This document shows positions 1 to 11,200 of a stretch of 41,262 nucleotides of DNA, one piece after another. The notes beneath the pieces were generated by a model. The model had not been told where the DNA came from and searched no databases. It saw only the letters and a list, made by a program, of their open reading frames with translations. How positions within the stretch are numbered: position 1 is the stretch's first letter; the number at the start of each line of letters is the position of its first letter. Source of the DNA: Deltaproteobacteria bacterium (GTDB taxonomy: Bacteria; Desulfobacterota; Desulfovibrionia; Desulfovibrionales; Desulfovibrionaceae); assembly GCA_031285295.1 (NCBI GenBank), contig JAITWK010000012.1, forward strand, positions 1 through 41,262, in the 5' to 3' direction. A program made the translations under genes and the position numbers.

Positions 1-1051
1 CTACGGCACCCCCGCCGACGCCCTGGGCAAAGCCGTGAACTCCCTGCAGCCCGCTTCCGGCGAAACCGTCGCCCATCCGCAGGGCAAAACCATGGACGTC
101 AGCTATACGGCCATTCCCATGCTGAACCAGGACGGTAAGCTGGTCTCCGTGCTTCAGTTGATCACCGACCTTACGGCCATCAAGGAAACCCAGCGGATCA
201 TCAAGCGCGTGGCCGATAACGCGGCCTCCATTTCCAACCGCGTGGCGGCGGCTTCAGAAGAGCTTTCCGCCCAGGTGGAACAGGTTTCGCGCGGGGCCGA
301 AATGCAGCGTGACCGAGTGGAAAGCACGGCTTCGGCCATGACCGAAATGAACTCCACCGTGCTGGAAGTGGCCCGTAACGCCGGTCAGGCTTCGGAACAA
401 TCCGAACTGACCAGAACCAAGGCTCAGGACGGCGCGGGACTGGTTGACAAAGTGGTGCAGTCCATCAACCTGGTGAACAAGGTGGCGGGCAACCTGCAAA
501 CGAACATGCGTGAACTGGGCAGCCAGGCCGAAAGCATCGGCGGCGTGATGAACGTCATTTCCGATATCGCGGATCAAACCACCCTGCTGGCCCTGAACGC
601 GGCCATTGAAGCGGCCCGCGCCGGTGAAGCCGGACGCGGTTTTGCGGTGGTGGCCGATGAAGTGCGCAAACTGGCGGAAAAGACCATGACCGCCACGCAT
701 GAAGTTGGAGCCAACATCACGGCCATTCAGAACTCGGCGCGTACCAATATCAACGAAGTTAACGAAGCAGCCAAAGCCGTAACCGAAGCCACGGATCTGG
801 CCAATACTTCCGGTCAGGCTCTGTCGGAAATCGTCAGCCTGGCCTCGGCCAACTCGGCGGTGGTTTCTTCCATTGCCACGGCTGCGGAACAGCAAAGCGC
901 AACTTCCGAAGAAATCAACAGCGCCATTGAGGAAATCAACAAAATCGTGGGCGAAACCGCCGACGGCATGGTGCAATCCTCTGCTGCGGTGCAGGAACTC
1001 TCGAACATGGCCCAGGAACTGACCACGGTTATGGCCAAATTGCAGCAATAG
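1..1051 (+). CDS. Methyl-accepting chemotaxis protein, C-terminal part (5' truncated by window edge)
   Basis: The reading frame is open from base 2, so the start lies outside the window; the GTG at 35 is an internal codon. What remains is the end of a PAS-like domain (residues about 1-60) followed by a complete cytoplasmic signalling (MA) domain. The MA domain forms a long coiled-coil hairpin that contacts CheA and CheW at its tip. The tip motif [20 protein letters not shown] is easy to recognise, but the usual DQTN reads DQTT, a change at a nearly invariant position. From about base 229 the sequence is close to identical to the end of the next gene, so the two are tandem paralogues. The gene ends in TAG followed by a rho-independent terminator, so it is transcribed separately from its neighbour. 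Confidence 0.95.
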   Translation, partial: YGTPADALGKAVNSLQPASGETVAHPQGKTMDVSYTAIPMLNQDGKLVSVLQLITDLTAIKETQRIIKRVADNAASISNRVAAASEELSAQVEQVSRGAEMQRDRVESTASAMTEMNSTVLEVARNAGQASEQSELTRTKAQDGAGLVDKVVQSINLVNKVAGNLQTNMRELGSQAESIGGVMNVISDIADQTTLLALNAAIEAARAGEAGRGFAVVADEVRKLAEKTMTATHEVGANITAIQNSARTNINEVNEAAKAVTEATDLANTSGQALSEIVSLASANSAVVSSIATAAEQQSATSEEINSAIEEINKIVGETADGMVQSSAAVQELSNMAQELTTVMAKLQQ

Positions 1052-1104
1052 AGCAATATTAGATAAATAATCCCGGCTAGTTTGCCGAAAAATGTGCTAA
1101 TACC

Positions 1105-1134
1105 AAGACCTCCTGTTATGCAGGGGGTCTTTTT
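1105..1134 (+). terminator. Rho-independent terminator of the first chemoreceptor gene
   Basis: Stem AAGACCTCCTG / CAGGGGGTCTT (one G-U pair) with loop TTATG, running directly into a U-tract. It lies 53 bases after the stop codon at 1051. Confidence 0.85.
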
Positions 1135-1194
1135 AATTTCTATCAAAAAAATTAATAGAGCGACCAATCCATATTAAAAGAATCATAAATGGGT

Positions 1195-1220
1195 TAAGGA
1201 AATTTACCGAGTTCCGAAAA
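1195..1220 (+). promoter_or_regulatory. Possible sigma-28-type promoter before the second chemoreceptor
   Basis: TAAGGAAA (1195-1202) and TCCGAAAA (1213-1220), 10 bases apart, loosely match the flagellar sigma-28 pattern TAAAGTTT / GCCGATAA. Chemoreceptor genes are often sigma-28 dependent. The match is partial, and the leader would be only about 16 bases, carrying the Shine-Dalgarno AGGGGGAA at 1229-1236. Confidence 0.25.
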
Positions 1221-1242
1221 GGTAAAAAAGGGGGAATATATA

Positions 1243-3630
1243 ATGACGACAAAAATGAAAATCATAACGGGCTTTGTACTGATGATCGCCTTAACCGCTG
1301 CGGTCGCCATCATCGGCTACATGAGCCTGAACAACGCTACATCTGCTTTTAGCGAATACCGCCGTTTGGCCCGGCTTAACGTGCGCACCTCTGATGTAGT
1401 CTCGGCGCAGCGAGAATCCACCTCGCAAATGCGCCTGTTCCGCCTCACCATGGATCAAAATATGATGACCGAGGCCCGCAAACAGCTTGATATAAGCCAA
1501 TCGCTGGTAGCGGATGCCAAAACCCTTACCGCCCGCGACAGTACCATAAACGCGCTGAACCTGATTGACAAACGCACCGTGGAGCAGTTGCCGCTAATTG
1601 ACGCCATGGAAAAATCCGCCATGGAAACGGTAAGCATCAACGAGACAAAAATGATGCCCGCCCTGGTGGCCCTGGGCAATGAACTGACCGGACTCATAGA
1701 ATTTGCCTACACAATGAACAATGAAGCCGGAGTACGGGAAAACGCGAGAGCCCTGAACGCGCTTGGTTCCGTGCGTGGGCGTATCGCCCGTGTGGCCTAT
1801 ATCCGCACCCAGGCGAACATGGACGCGGCTAACGCGGCCCTGGTCGAATTGGGCAAAGAAATCGACCTGATCGAGGGTACGCTGATCGCTCCGGAAGGAC
1901 GCACTCGCTTTACCGCAATCCGCAAGGCCTATAACGATGTCATGGCCGGTGCCGAGATTATGAACCTGAACGTTCAGAGTGCCATCCAGGCGACCGCCGG
2001 TGTTGACGCCATAGACGCGGAAGTAGAAAAAACCGCCGCCACCGTCAGCGAGGATATCAACACCCAGATGAATGATCAGGGTACTCTCACCATTGAAACC
2101 AACACCACGGCCCAAAGCTCCATGATGATGGTCGCGGCCCTGGGCCTGCTGCTCGGCATCGTGGTAGCCGTAATGATCATCCTTGGTCTGGCAAAAACCC
2201 TGCGCGGCATGAGCAACTTCGCGAACGCCATCGCCCATGGCGATTTCGCGGCCCGGATCAACAATCACGAAAAGGGCGAAGTCGGCATGACCATTGAGGC
2301 CATGCGGGAAATTCCGCATTTGCTGGACAAGCTGGTTGATGAAATGAAAGCCCTGTCTGACAAAATCATTACCGGGGAATACCGCTCCCGGCTCAATGCC
2401 ACCGCCTTCTCCGGATCTTATATCACCCTGGCTGAAGCGGTGAACTCGGTAAGCAAGGCTTATACTGATATGCTTGATGCTTACCCCACCGCTACTTATT
2501 GTTACGACAAGGATCAGAAGCGCGTATTCGCCAACAAGGCCGCCGTGGCCATGCTGGGCGAAACTGACGAACCCGGCGATTCCGAAAGCAAGCGCCAGGG
2601 GCGCAAAGCCATGCAAACCAAGCAGACCTTTACCAGCGAACCGGTTACCCTGGTGCGCGGCAACAATAAGCACGTAATCATCTGCATAACCCAGCCCGTG
2701 ACTAACCAAAAGGGTGAAGCCGTGGGCTATTTCGAAGTGCTCAAGGAAATTACCGATATCGCTGAAAAGCAGGATTTGATTCTTCAGGTAGCCGCGCAGG
2801 CCACGGATATCTCCAACCGGGTGGCTGCCGCCTCCGAAGAAATCTCCGCTCAGGTGGAACAGGTTTCACGCGGGGCCGAAACACAGCGTGACCGGGTGGA
2901 AAGTACGGCCTCGGCCATGACCGAAATGAACTCCACAGTGCTGGAAGTGGCTCGTAACGCCGGACAGGCCTCGGAACAGTCCGAACTGACCAAAACCAAG
3001 GCCCAGGACGGAGCCGCGCTGGTTGACAAAGTGGTGCAGTCCATCAATCTGGTGAACCGGGTGGCGGGCAATCTGCAAACCAACATGGCGGAACTGGGCA
3101 GTCAGGCCGAAAGCATCGGCGGCGTAATGAATGTTATTTCAGATATCGCGGATCAAACCAACCTGTTGGCCCTGAACGCGGCCATTGAAGCGGCCCGCGC
3201 CGGTGAAGCCGGACGCGGTTTTGCGGTGGTTGCCGACGAAGTGCGCAAACTGGCCGAAAAAACCATGACCGCCACTCAGGAAGTTGGCTCCAACATCACG
3301 GCCATCCAAAATTCGGCCCGCACCAATATCAACGAAGTGAACGAAGCGGCCAAGGCCGTAACCGAAGCCACAGATCTGGCCAACACCTCCGGTCAGGCGC
3401 TGGCGGAAATCGTCAATCTGGCCTCGGCCAACTCGGCGGTGGTTACCTCCATTGCCACGGCAGCGGAAGAACAAAGCGCCACGTCCGAAGAAATCAACAG
3501 CGCCATTGAAGAAATCAACAAGATCGTGGGCGAAACCGCTGACGGCATGGTGCAATCCTCGGCAGCCGTGCAGGAACTATCGAACATGGCCCAGGAACTC
3601 ACCACGGTCATGGCCAGATTGCAGCAGTAG
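1243..3630 (+). CDS. Methyl-accepting chemotaxis protein with periplasmic sensor, HAMP, PAS and MA domains
   Basis: A complete 795-residue transmembrane chemoreceptor. The ATG at 1243 follows AGGGGGAA with good spacing. Domain order: TM1 (about residues 6-28), a helical periplasmic sensor (about 30-290), TM2 (about 292-316), HAMP (about 317-370), a PAS domain (about 405-515, starting near [20 protein letters not shown]), and the MA signalling domain (about 525-795). The hairpin tip [20 protein letters not shown] starts at residue 634 and is canonical, unlike that of the upstream paralogue. The protein sits in the inner membrane and should control CheA activity. The periplasmic ligand cannot be predicted. 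The PAS domain could add a cytoplasmic input; I see no haem or flavin motif. Confidence 0.97.
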   Translation: MTTKMKIITGFVLMIALTAAVAIIGYMSLNNATSAFSEYRRLARLNVRTSDVVSAQRESTSQMRLFRLTMDQNMMTEARKQLDISQSLVADAKTLTARDSTINALNLIDKRTVEQLPLIDAMEKSAMETVSINETKMMPALVALGNELTGLIEFAYTMNNEAGVRENARALNALGSVRGRIARVAYIRTQANMDAANAALVELGKEIDLIEGTLIAPEGRTRFTAIRKAYNDVMAGAEIMNLNVQSAIQATAGVDAIDAEVEKTAATVSEDINTQMNDQGTLTIETNTTAQSSMMMVAALGLLLGIVVAVMIILGLAKTLRGMSNFANAIAHGDFAARINNHEKGEVGMTIEAMREIPHLLDKLVDEMKALSDKIITGEYRSRLNATAFSGSYITLAEAVNSVSKAYTDMLDAYPTATYCYDKDQKRVFANKAAVAMLGETDEPGDSESKRQGRKAMQTKQTFTSEPVTLVRGNNKHVIICITQPVTNQKGEAVGYFEVLKEITDIAEKQDLILQVAAQATDISNRVAAASEEISAQVEQVSRGAETQRDRVESTASAMTEMNSTVLEVARNAGQASEQSELTKTKAQDGAALVDKVVQSINLVNRVAGNLQTNMAELGSQAESIGGVMNVISDIADQTNLLALNAAIEAARAGEAGRGFAVVADEVRKLAEKTMTATQEVGSNITAIQNSARTNINEVNEAAKAVTEATDLANTSGQALAEIVNLASANSAVVTSIATAAEEQSATSEEINSAIEEINKIVGETADGMVQSSAAVQELSNMAQELTTVMARLQQ

Positions 3631-3650
3631 ATATTATTGTAAAAAACCAA

Positions 3651-3670
3651 GCCCGGCAAAATTGCCGGGC
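3651..3670. terminator. GC-rich hairpin after the second chemoreceptor gene
   Basis: GCCCGGCA / TGCCGGGC closes an AAAT loop 20 bases after the stop at 3630. There is no U-tract on the plus side. On the minus strand the stem is followed by TTGGTTTTTT, so it may also serve the convergent ATPase gene. Confidence 0.55.
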
Positions 3671-3691
3671 AGCAAGTAACAATCCTCAAAA

Positions 3692-3730
3692 ACAAAGCCC
3701 GGATTTGGTTAGACCAAATTCGGGCTTTGT
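3692..3730. terminator. Bidirectional terminator, 18-bp stem
   Basis: ACAAAGCCCGGATTTGGT pairs with ACCAAATTCGGGCTTTGT (one G-U pair) around a TAG loop. On the minus strand it is followed by a T-rich run (TTTGTTTTT), as expected for the end of the minus-strand ATPase gene whose stop is at 3801. Confidence 0.7.
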
Positions 3731-3800
3731 CAGTGTTACGAGGGAAGAATCGTATCGAGGCTATAGGGGGTGATTGTCAGCTCAAATAGCGTCTACCCCT

Positions 3801-5018
3801 CTATAAACGCCCCACCGGCAGGCTCCACACCTTTTCCGTCAACGGCAGTGCCTGTCTGGTCAAACAAATAACCGCCCCCATCCCAACTGGCAGGCCAAAT
3901 TTTTCCAGCACGCCGAAGTGCCGTACAGCGCTCTTGTCCGGCGAGGCGGTCTTTTTGAACTCAAGGGGATACAGCGTTCCGTCCTGCACGATCAGCAGGT
4001 CGATTTCTTTGCCTTCTGTATCACGGTAGTAATAGAACGGTGCGCGTAACCCATTGTGCTGCCAGCTTTTCAGCAGTTCACCCAAGATCCAGGTTTCCAG
4101 AATGGCACCGGACATGGCTCCGCTTTCCAGCGTTTCCGGGCTGGACCATTCGGTAAGGTAAGCGGCCAGGCCGGTATCCAAAAAATAGAGCTTCGGGCTT
4201 TTAACCATACGCTTGGTAACATTATTGAAATATGGTTCAAGCAGGTAAACAAGCCCGGAAGCCTGAAGAATGGATACCCACTTCTTGGCCGTGTTTGGAG
4301 CGACATCCGCATCTCGTGCCATTTCCGCCATATTCAGGAGTTGCCCGGTACGTGCGGCGGCAGCCCGCAGGAAGCGTAAAAAGGCCATTTCATCGCCCAC
4401 CTGAGTCAGATCGCGCACATCACGCTGCAAATAGGTCTGGACGTAGGAACGCAAAAATACATCCCGTTCCATGCCGATATCCAAAGCCATACCAGGGAAG
4501 GAACCGCGCCATATGACCGTATACAGTTCCTGTAAGGTGGGGCTATCGCAATTGGCATTTTGAAAAAACTCAAGACCCGGCAAAAAGGGTTTTTGGCTCC
4601 CTCCCCGCCCAAGAATCTCCTGCCTGGATAAACCAAACAGCTCCAAAATACCCACCCGGCCTGCCAGAGACTCCGAAACATTCTTCATAACATGAAACTG
4701 CTGGGAACCGGTCAGCCAAAATTGGCCGGGCTGGCGGTTGCTGTCCACAGCCATCTTGATATAGGGCAGTAATTCCGGCGCGTACTGGATTTCATCTATC
4801 AGCGCCGGCGCTGGAAAACGCTGCATAAACAGAGCCGGATCCTGTTTGGCCAAATTGAGAAGCAGGGGATCGTCCAAAGTGACGTACTGCCTTTCCTGTC
4901 CGCCCAAATGCCGAAGCAACGTGGTTTTGCCAACCTGACGCGCCCCGGTGACAAGAAGGACGGGAAAACTTCCACTGTTTTTTAAAATGGGTTGTTCGAC
5001 TGTTCTGGGTATATACAT
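3801..5018 (-). CDS. AAA family ATPase with C-terminal DUF4143 domain
   Basis: A protein of about 405 residues of the AAA_14/DUF4143 family. The Walker A motif GARQVGKTT is near residues 25-33 and the Walker B motif is ALIDEIQYAP near residue 90. The C-terminal half (from about residue 190) is the DUF4143 region, including a PD-(D/E)xK-like stretch (DLLIVQDGTLYPLEFKKT). Members of this family are very common in anaerobes but their role is unsettled. The frame opens at an ATG at 5042, inside a palindrome; I prefer the ATG at 5018 because MYIPR is where family members usually begin and a GGA lies upstream. It is alone on its strand, with a terminator behind it and a structured repeat in front. 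Confidence 0.9.
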   Translation of the reverse strand: MYIPRTVEQPILKNSGSFPVLLVTGARQVGKTTLLRHLGGQERQYVTLDDPLLLNLAKQDPALFMQRFPAPALIDEIQYAPELLPYIKMAVDSNRQPGQFWLTGSQQFHVMKNVSESLAGRVGILELFGLSRQEILGRGGSQKPFLPGLEFFQNANCDSPTLQELYTVIWRGSFPGMALDIGMERDVFLRSYVQTYLQRDVRDLTQVGDEMAFLRFLRAAAARTGQLLNMAEMARDADVAPNTAKKWVSILQASGLVYLLEPYFNNVTKRMVKSPKLYFLDTGLAAYLTEWSSPETLESGAMSGAILETWILGELLKSWQHNGLRAPFYYYRDTEGKEIDLLIVQDGTLYPLEFKKTASPDKSAVRHFGVLEKFGLPVGMGAVICLTRQALPLTEKVWSLPVGRL

Positions 5019-5020
5019 AA

Positions 5021-5069
5021 AATTTTTCCGGTTAAAATGCATTCTGAATGCACTTTAACCGGAAAAATT
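5021..5069. repeat. Near-perfect 49-bp palindrome at the start of the ATPase gene
   Basis: AATTTTTCCGGTTAAA (5021-5036) and TTTAACCGGAAAAATT (5054-5069) are perfect inverted arms. The centre TGCATT-CTG-AATGCA continues the pairing, with one A/C mismatch between the arm and the core. It lies within 3 bases of the preferred ATG at 5018 and contains the upstream ATG at 5042, so it could be an operator or an mRNA hairpin limiting translation. It lacks a following U-tract on the minus strand, so it is a poor terminator for the alpha-2-macroglobulin gene upstream. Confidence 0.75.
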
Positions 5070-5107
5070 ATTTTCATCAACCCGCACAGTCAGTTTTTTT
5101 CATTACT

Positions 5108-5230
5108 GGTAGTGCCTGCTTTTGTTGTCAGGCAAGGAAGATAAGTTTTTGCCGACGGAAGTGTACTCTTCTCGTACATGACGGAGGCAAAAACTAAATC
5201 TGACGCAGCATCACGACAAAATGAGGCACT
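5108..5230 (-). repeat. Dispersed structured repeat, copy 1
   Basis: About 123 bp that match 37039-37162 at roughly nine positions in ten. It begins 4 bases after the stop codon of the alpha-2-macroglobulin gene, in the same orientation relative to that gene as copy 2 is to its own. It folds as a cruciform: an outer stem TTTTGTTGT / ACGACAAAA, an inner stem GTTTTTGCC / GGCAAAAAC, and small hairpins TGCCTG / CAGGCA and GTAC / GTAC. The difference in the outer stem (T here, C in copy 2) keeps a G-U pair. Open frames reading through it (for example a plus-strand one from 5178) are artefacts. Confidence 0.8.
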
Positions 5231-5234
5231 CCCC

Positions 5235-8200
5235 CTACTTCACTTCAATCCTGCCGGGGTTGGTATTGGCCCTGGCATCCGGGTCGTACAGCGCTTCCAC
5301 AAACACCGTGGGCAGGGTATAGCTGCCCTTGTTGATGGCCTTGATGCGGTAAATGAATACCCGGCTTTGGGTATTCAGCGAGGTATAGACAATCATGCGA
5401 TCCTCGCGCCGCTCGACATGCACCAGATCCATGGGCGTGCCGTTCAAACCGGCTTCCCCAAGTATATTATAGATCTCGCCACGGCGTGTCTCGTTAGGGT
5501 AGGCGCGGGTTGCGCCTATATCCCAGGCCTCGCCGTCCTCCGCGTCCAGCGCGATCTCTTCTTCGTAATCCCCGCCATCACCGGCCCCGCCGCCAACAAT
5601 ACGTCCGCCCTTGCTGATGACCATTTCAAAACCGCCGGGAATGAGCGAAGTGATCGCAATATTATCAATCGGCTCAACCGCGCTGGCCGTAAGCAGTACA
5701 TAAACCTCGTCACCCTGGGCCAGATCCGCCAGCGCTTTGCCGCCAGCAGGTTTGTATTCGGCCTGAATATTCACCTTGCTGGCCCGTGCCTTGGGCGGCT
5801 CTTTATCAAAACCATCAGTGGTTATCTGCCAGTAAAGCCCGGCAGCCCCGCCAAAGAAGAACTCGGCGGCCCTGGTATCCGTAACCAGACGCTTAACCGC
5901 CTCGCCGGTGGCCTGCACGGGCAGGGCCTCATGCTGCGCGTCACGCGGATAGAGCGCCAATTCCTGCTTATTGCCGATATTGCCCAGAGCGTAACCAATG
6001 ATGCCGCGTATAGCCTGGGCCGAACTGATGGTGGTGTACCCGCCGTTAAACACCTCGTTGACCACGCCCACCAACAGGTTCCGGCCCCGCACGGTATCAA
6101 GCTGCTCCGGGAAATAGCGGGCAATAATGTTAAGCTGCGCGCCGTTATCCCAAAGGCGGCTGAAGAACCAGCTGTTGTAGGTCCAGGCGTCCTTGTCCGC
6201 GTTAGCGGGCTGGATAGTTACATCCGGGGCATACGGAATCATCCGCACTTCCTTGATCAGTTCTTCGGCCTCCTTGCTCTGGCGCAGCATCTGATAACTG
6301 GCCGCGAGGAAAGCGGCGCAGGTATCCTTGCGCCAACCGCGCAAGTTGGCATCCAGATGCCTGACCAGTTCCGGCAGACCGGTAAAACGCTGCCCGGAAC
6401 GGGTATAGACCCAGGCCGCGTAACAGACCAGGCGGGCGGCGTCCTGACGGTTCGGCAGAGTTTGCAGCAGCGCCGCCACTTCCCGCCGCGTGTTCTCGAA
6501 AAGATCCTCCGGAACGTCAAATCCGGCTTCCCTGGCGCTGAGCAGGAAGTCGAAACCATAAACGGTAAGGAAGGAATAGCTATAGCTTTCCTGCGGCCAG
6601 AGCGAGAAGCGGCCCGGCTGAACCTGACGTTCACGCAGGGTCAGTATGCCTCGATTAATGGCCGCCACCGCCTTTTCACGGGCCAGAGCCGGGGTTTCGC
6701 CCTTTGGTACGGGCAAAAGCTCTGGCGATTCATGCAGCAGAGCATAGGGGAAGGCCTTGCTGAGAATTTGCTCGGTACAGCCGTGCGGGTAACGGATCAA
6801 AAAGCCGGAAAGGCCATCCACCAAGGGCAAGGGCAGGCCGGAAACACTGGCTTCCACCTCGGCAAGCTCGCTGTACATGGCGCGGCCCAGCGGCACTACC
6901 TGTTCGTCACCCTTTACAAAACCGGCCCGGAAACTGCTCATACGCGGCGATGCCGGACGCACGGACAGCGAAACCGGACGGCGTACAACTATTTCCGTTC
7001 CGCCCACGTCTGCCGGGGTGACACCGGAAGCTGTGGCATTTACCGAAGCCGTAAAACGCACCACGGACTCACCAAGGCGGTCATTAACCTTCAGGCGGAA
7101 AACCGCCTTGCCTTCGCGCCCTTCGTCAACTGTAAGGCTTGTTTCCGGCTCACGTACAAAACTTAGCCCTTCATCCAGTTCAACTTTCAGGTCTATTTTC
7201 AGGCCAGCCCCGCTACCTTCAACATTGTTGGCAACAGCGGCGGTAACTTCAAACTCGTCACCGGGGGCAACCGCCACCGGCAAATCCGGGGTAATAATCA
7301 GCGGGCCGCGCACCTGAGTGGAAAGCGCGAACTCGCCAACCGCCTCAGGCGAAGCCGCCACGGCCATCAGCCGCAGAGTTCCGTTGAAGTAGGCCGGAAC
7401 TTCCCAGGCCAGATCCCGGCCCTGAGTATCCACATCCAGCACGCCGGACCAATAAACAACCGAAGGCTCAGCCTTGCGGCGGAAGGGATTTAGCCGGTCT
7501 TCCGAGGCGGCAGAGGCCATATCCATCATCATGCCGCCGCCAAAAGCCGAGCGGTTCATCAAATAAAACTCCGGCATGATCAAATCCAGATTCTGCATGG
7601 TGGAAACCGTAAGCGGATTCTGGCGCAGGAAGTAATCCAGCGGCGAAGGAGTTTTGTAGTTGGTCAACTGCAAAATGCCCTCACTGACGGCATAAACCAC
7701 CACCTTGCCCGGCTTTTCGGCGCTGACCTTCATATTCAGGCTTTCGCCGGGCTGCACCCGTTCCGGAGCCTCCAGCTTGAGATTCATGTTGCGCCTGGCG
7801 ATATTGGCCACAAAGGGCGTAACCGCATACGTATAGGGAGTGCTGTGAATGGCATCGGAATTGATGTCGCGCGTCAGGGCCACGCTGACAAAGGCCCGGC
7901 CCTCAAAATCACCCGGCACGGTCAGGGTTTGCACGGAATCGCTGGTATCGGCGCGAAACCACTTGCTGGCGTAAACCTTGTCGCTTTCCACGGTGATCAG
8001 CCCGGCCCCGGCGTAAGGAGCGCTGATGAAAATCTTCATCTCCTCACCGGCGTTGTACTCCTGCTTATCCAGATGGATGCGCAGGGTGGCATCGCGCTCC
8101 AGGCCGAAGCGGCGCTGACTGCCGCCCGCCACCACATAATCCAGCTTGCAGCGCTCCACGCCTGTTGCATCGGTAAGGGTGAGCGTAAATTCGCCGGTTT

Positions 8201-11200
8201 TATCCGTTGGCAGATCCACGGACAGCCCGGCGGCAGCACCGGAGGCGGTTTGCGCCGCTATCCGCGCGTCAACTTGCGCTACGAAGTCCGCTGTGTCCGG
8301 TTCAGACAGCCCGGACATAGTCGCTGCGTCGCGCGAGCTGGTTGCCCCGCCCCCTCCCACCGCGCCAATGCCCACAGGCCGCTCCAGCACCGGAATGAGC
8401 TTGCGGGTGTTGTCATAGCGATAACGGCCAGCGCTGTCGCGTACCAGCGAGGCCACATAGGTAACTTCGCTGATTTTGAGCGTCAGGCCGGGCAATCCCG
8501 CGTATTCCAGATTGGGGTCAATAGCGATAAAGTTTACGCTGGCTTTGGAGTTGGAGGCCAGAAAGCCCAAATCCGCCTCGGAAGACCAGCCAACCAACGT
8601 TTCCAGCGGTGAAATCAATAGCCTTGCGCTGCCGCTCACGCTGCGCCCGCCACCGGCCTCAAAGGCTTCCGCCTCAAAAGTCAGCCAGGCCGTGCCGCTG
8701 GCCAGTTGTCCGGCAGCCAGAGCGAATTCGGCCTCGCCCTGCTCATCGGTTTCCTGATCACCAAGCCGCTGGTTGTAGCTGTTGTCCCAATCGCTTGGGT
8801 CATAAAAAGCATACTTGGCGAACTTGCTGAAACTGAGCCGCGCGGGCGTAAGCGACAAATAAGCGCCCACCCGGTTGCCCACGGCTGCCGTGCCGTAGAG
8901 GTTTTCCACTTGCGCCAGGCCCACAAGAGCCTTGGGCAGCGTCCAGCCTTTTTGTGCGCCTGGGGACAGTCCCTGACCCGGCTCTGTATCTGACGGCGCA
9001 TCCTTAAAGGATACACGCAGCTTGAGGTTGTCCGGCTGGAACTCCTCTACCTGTACCTGGGTTGAGCCGATCAGGTTCTGCGAAAGATAGATATCCAGAT
9101 TGTAATTGCCGGTCGGATAAGTCTCGTCCATGCCTATGTCCAGATCAAACATTCCGGCACGGTCAAGCTTGAAAGACCTTTCGTAAATCTTGTTGCCTCT
9201 GGGGTCCAGCAGCACGGCCTTGAGGGGCAGGCCCGCCATGGCTTCGGCCTGCCAGTTGCCCGGCTTGGCAATGAGGCCAAAGCGCAGATTTTCGCCAGGG
9301 CGGTAAATGCCGCGCTCGCTAAAGGCGAACACGCTTACGCCGTCCTTGTCCACCCGGCGTCCGGCAACTTGCGGAAACGCGGCCAACGAGACCTGACGGC
9401 TGTAATCCTCTATGGACATGAAGGTAAAATCGCCATTTTTTTCCACAGTAACAGCCACCGGCTTTTTTTCCTGCGTGAAGCCGGAAAGTTCGGGCAGGCT
9501 TACCCGGCCCTGGGCATCGGTTTGCCGCGAAAAAACCGGCAACCCATTACGGCCCAGCACCTGCACCCTGGCTCCGCTTACCGGACCGCCGTTGGCAAAA
9601 GATCCGATAAATACCTCGCGTTCGCCAGTGGCGCTCTGCTTGATGGTCATGCCCAAATCGGTGACCAGAATAAAACGGTTGTCAGCGGTTTTAAGCGTAT
9701 CGCCCTTGAAACCGGAGAGTTCAATGCGAAAAATGCCCCTCGCGACAGCGCCGACTCCAGATCCAGTCCCGCCCCCAAGCAGGGGTGAAAGATCAATGGA
9801 GCTGTAATCGGGCTGGTAACCATCAGATGATCTGGTCTTGTACTGACTGCGGATGCGTTCGCTGATATCCGCGAATTCCAGGGTTTTCTCGTCATAATAG
9901 GTTGATTCGAAGTTCAGATCGCCCAGTCCGGCCGATCCGGTCGCCTGCGTGACCAGCAAATTCAGGTATTCCGGGCGCAGCCGGTAAACGTCATAACGAA
10001 TCTCCTCCACCCCGCGCGACATCACGGCCAGCTTTCTGGCCCCGCCCATGCTCAGGATGCTTCCTTTCTGCATGACGCGCAGTTCCGGATCTATTTCCGG
10101 CACCCTACTGATAAAAGAATATTCGCTCAGCTTGTACCCGGTATCGCTGCTCACGCCGCCTTTACCGCGCACCAGCAGGTAACGCCCGCCGGGAGCGCCG
10201 TAAGTAAAGGGCAGCGCCTCGCTGAATTCTTCCGCTACCGCGCCCGGCGTAAGCGTAAGCGGGGTGGCTTCTTTTAAATCCTCGGCGCGGATCTGCTCGG
10301 GTAAAATCTCGCTCCAATCGGTGCGGCGCTGGTTTTTGGCGTCTTCACCGGGCCGCGAATAAGGCAGCAACAAAGCGCTGACGGAGGCTTGCGCCTCACT
10401 GGCCTTCAACTTGCGGGTAAAGGTCAAAAAGAGCATGAGCTGCTTGTCCTGCTCGCCCTGATCATCAAGTGTAATAATTGTATTATCCGAGCCCGCCAGA
10501 CTGACGAACACATCCCGCCCGGCCACGTTCGCGCCCTTGGCCGTATCGGCCTTGACTGTACCCATGTTTTTATCGCGCGTGGCCCCGGCCTTGATTTTGA
10601 GTTGTACCGGGCTGGTTTCCTGCGGCAGGCTCAGTACCGGCACGCTTACATAAGCCTCGGTACCGGACTGATTATAAGTGATTTCCGTAGGGCCAAGCTC
10701 CACCTTGCCTTCGGAATCAATGCTCAGGCGTTTTTCAAAACTTTCCCTGCCAATAACAAAGGGAGAGCCGCTTACAACACCGCTGAGCATCAGCTTGCGC
10801 GGGTTTTGCGGATCAACCAGAAACTCCCAGCGGGAAATATCCAGCTGATAGGCGCGTGAAGTAAAATCGTGGGATTTTTTGTCGATAACTACATTGTCGC
10901 CCAATTTTTCCGGCGGCCGCACGGAAATTTTAACGCCGCTGGGGAAGTCATCCATCTTCATGTCCAGCCGGGCTTCATAGCTGTAAGTATTTTCGCGGAA
11001 CTTCCAGTCGGTTCCAAAAGCCGGACCGGATTCCGGCCTGGTGCTCCAGCCGGTTGGGTCAGGGTCGAGAAAATCCCAGTTGTTGCGGCATTGCGCCAGT
11101 CCGTCGCGGCTGCCGTAATATGCGCCGCAAGCCTTCTCGTCTATGGCCAGCGTGAGTATGAAGCTGGTGTGGCGTTCACCATCGCGGGTGAAGACCGGGC

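Noticed and set aside
254..1048. Minus-strand frames opposite both chemoreceptor genes (also 1594-2709 and 3139-3555)
   Set aside because: Mirror frames of the repeated signalling domains; their mutual similarity follows from the duplicated sense genes.
5178..7166. 662-codon plus-strand frame opposite the alpha-2-macroglobulin gene
   Set aside because: Antisense shadow of a clear family member; no recognisable motifs, and its first codons lie in the dispersed repeat.
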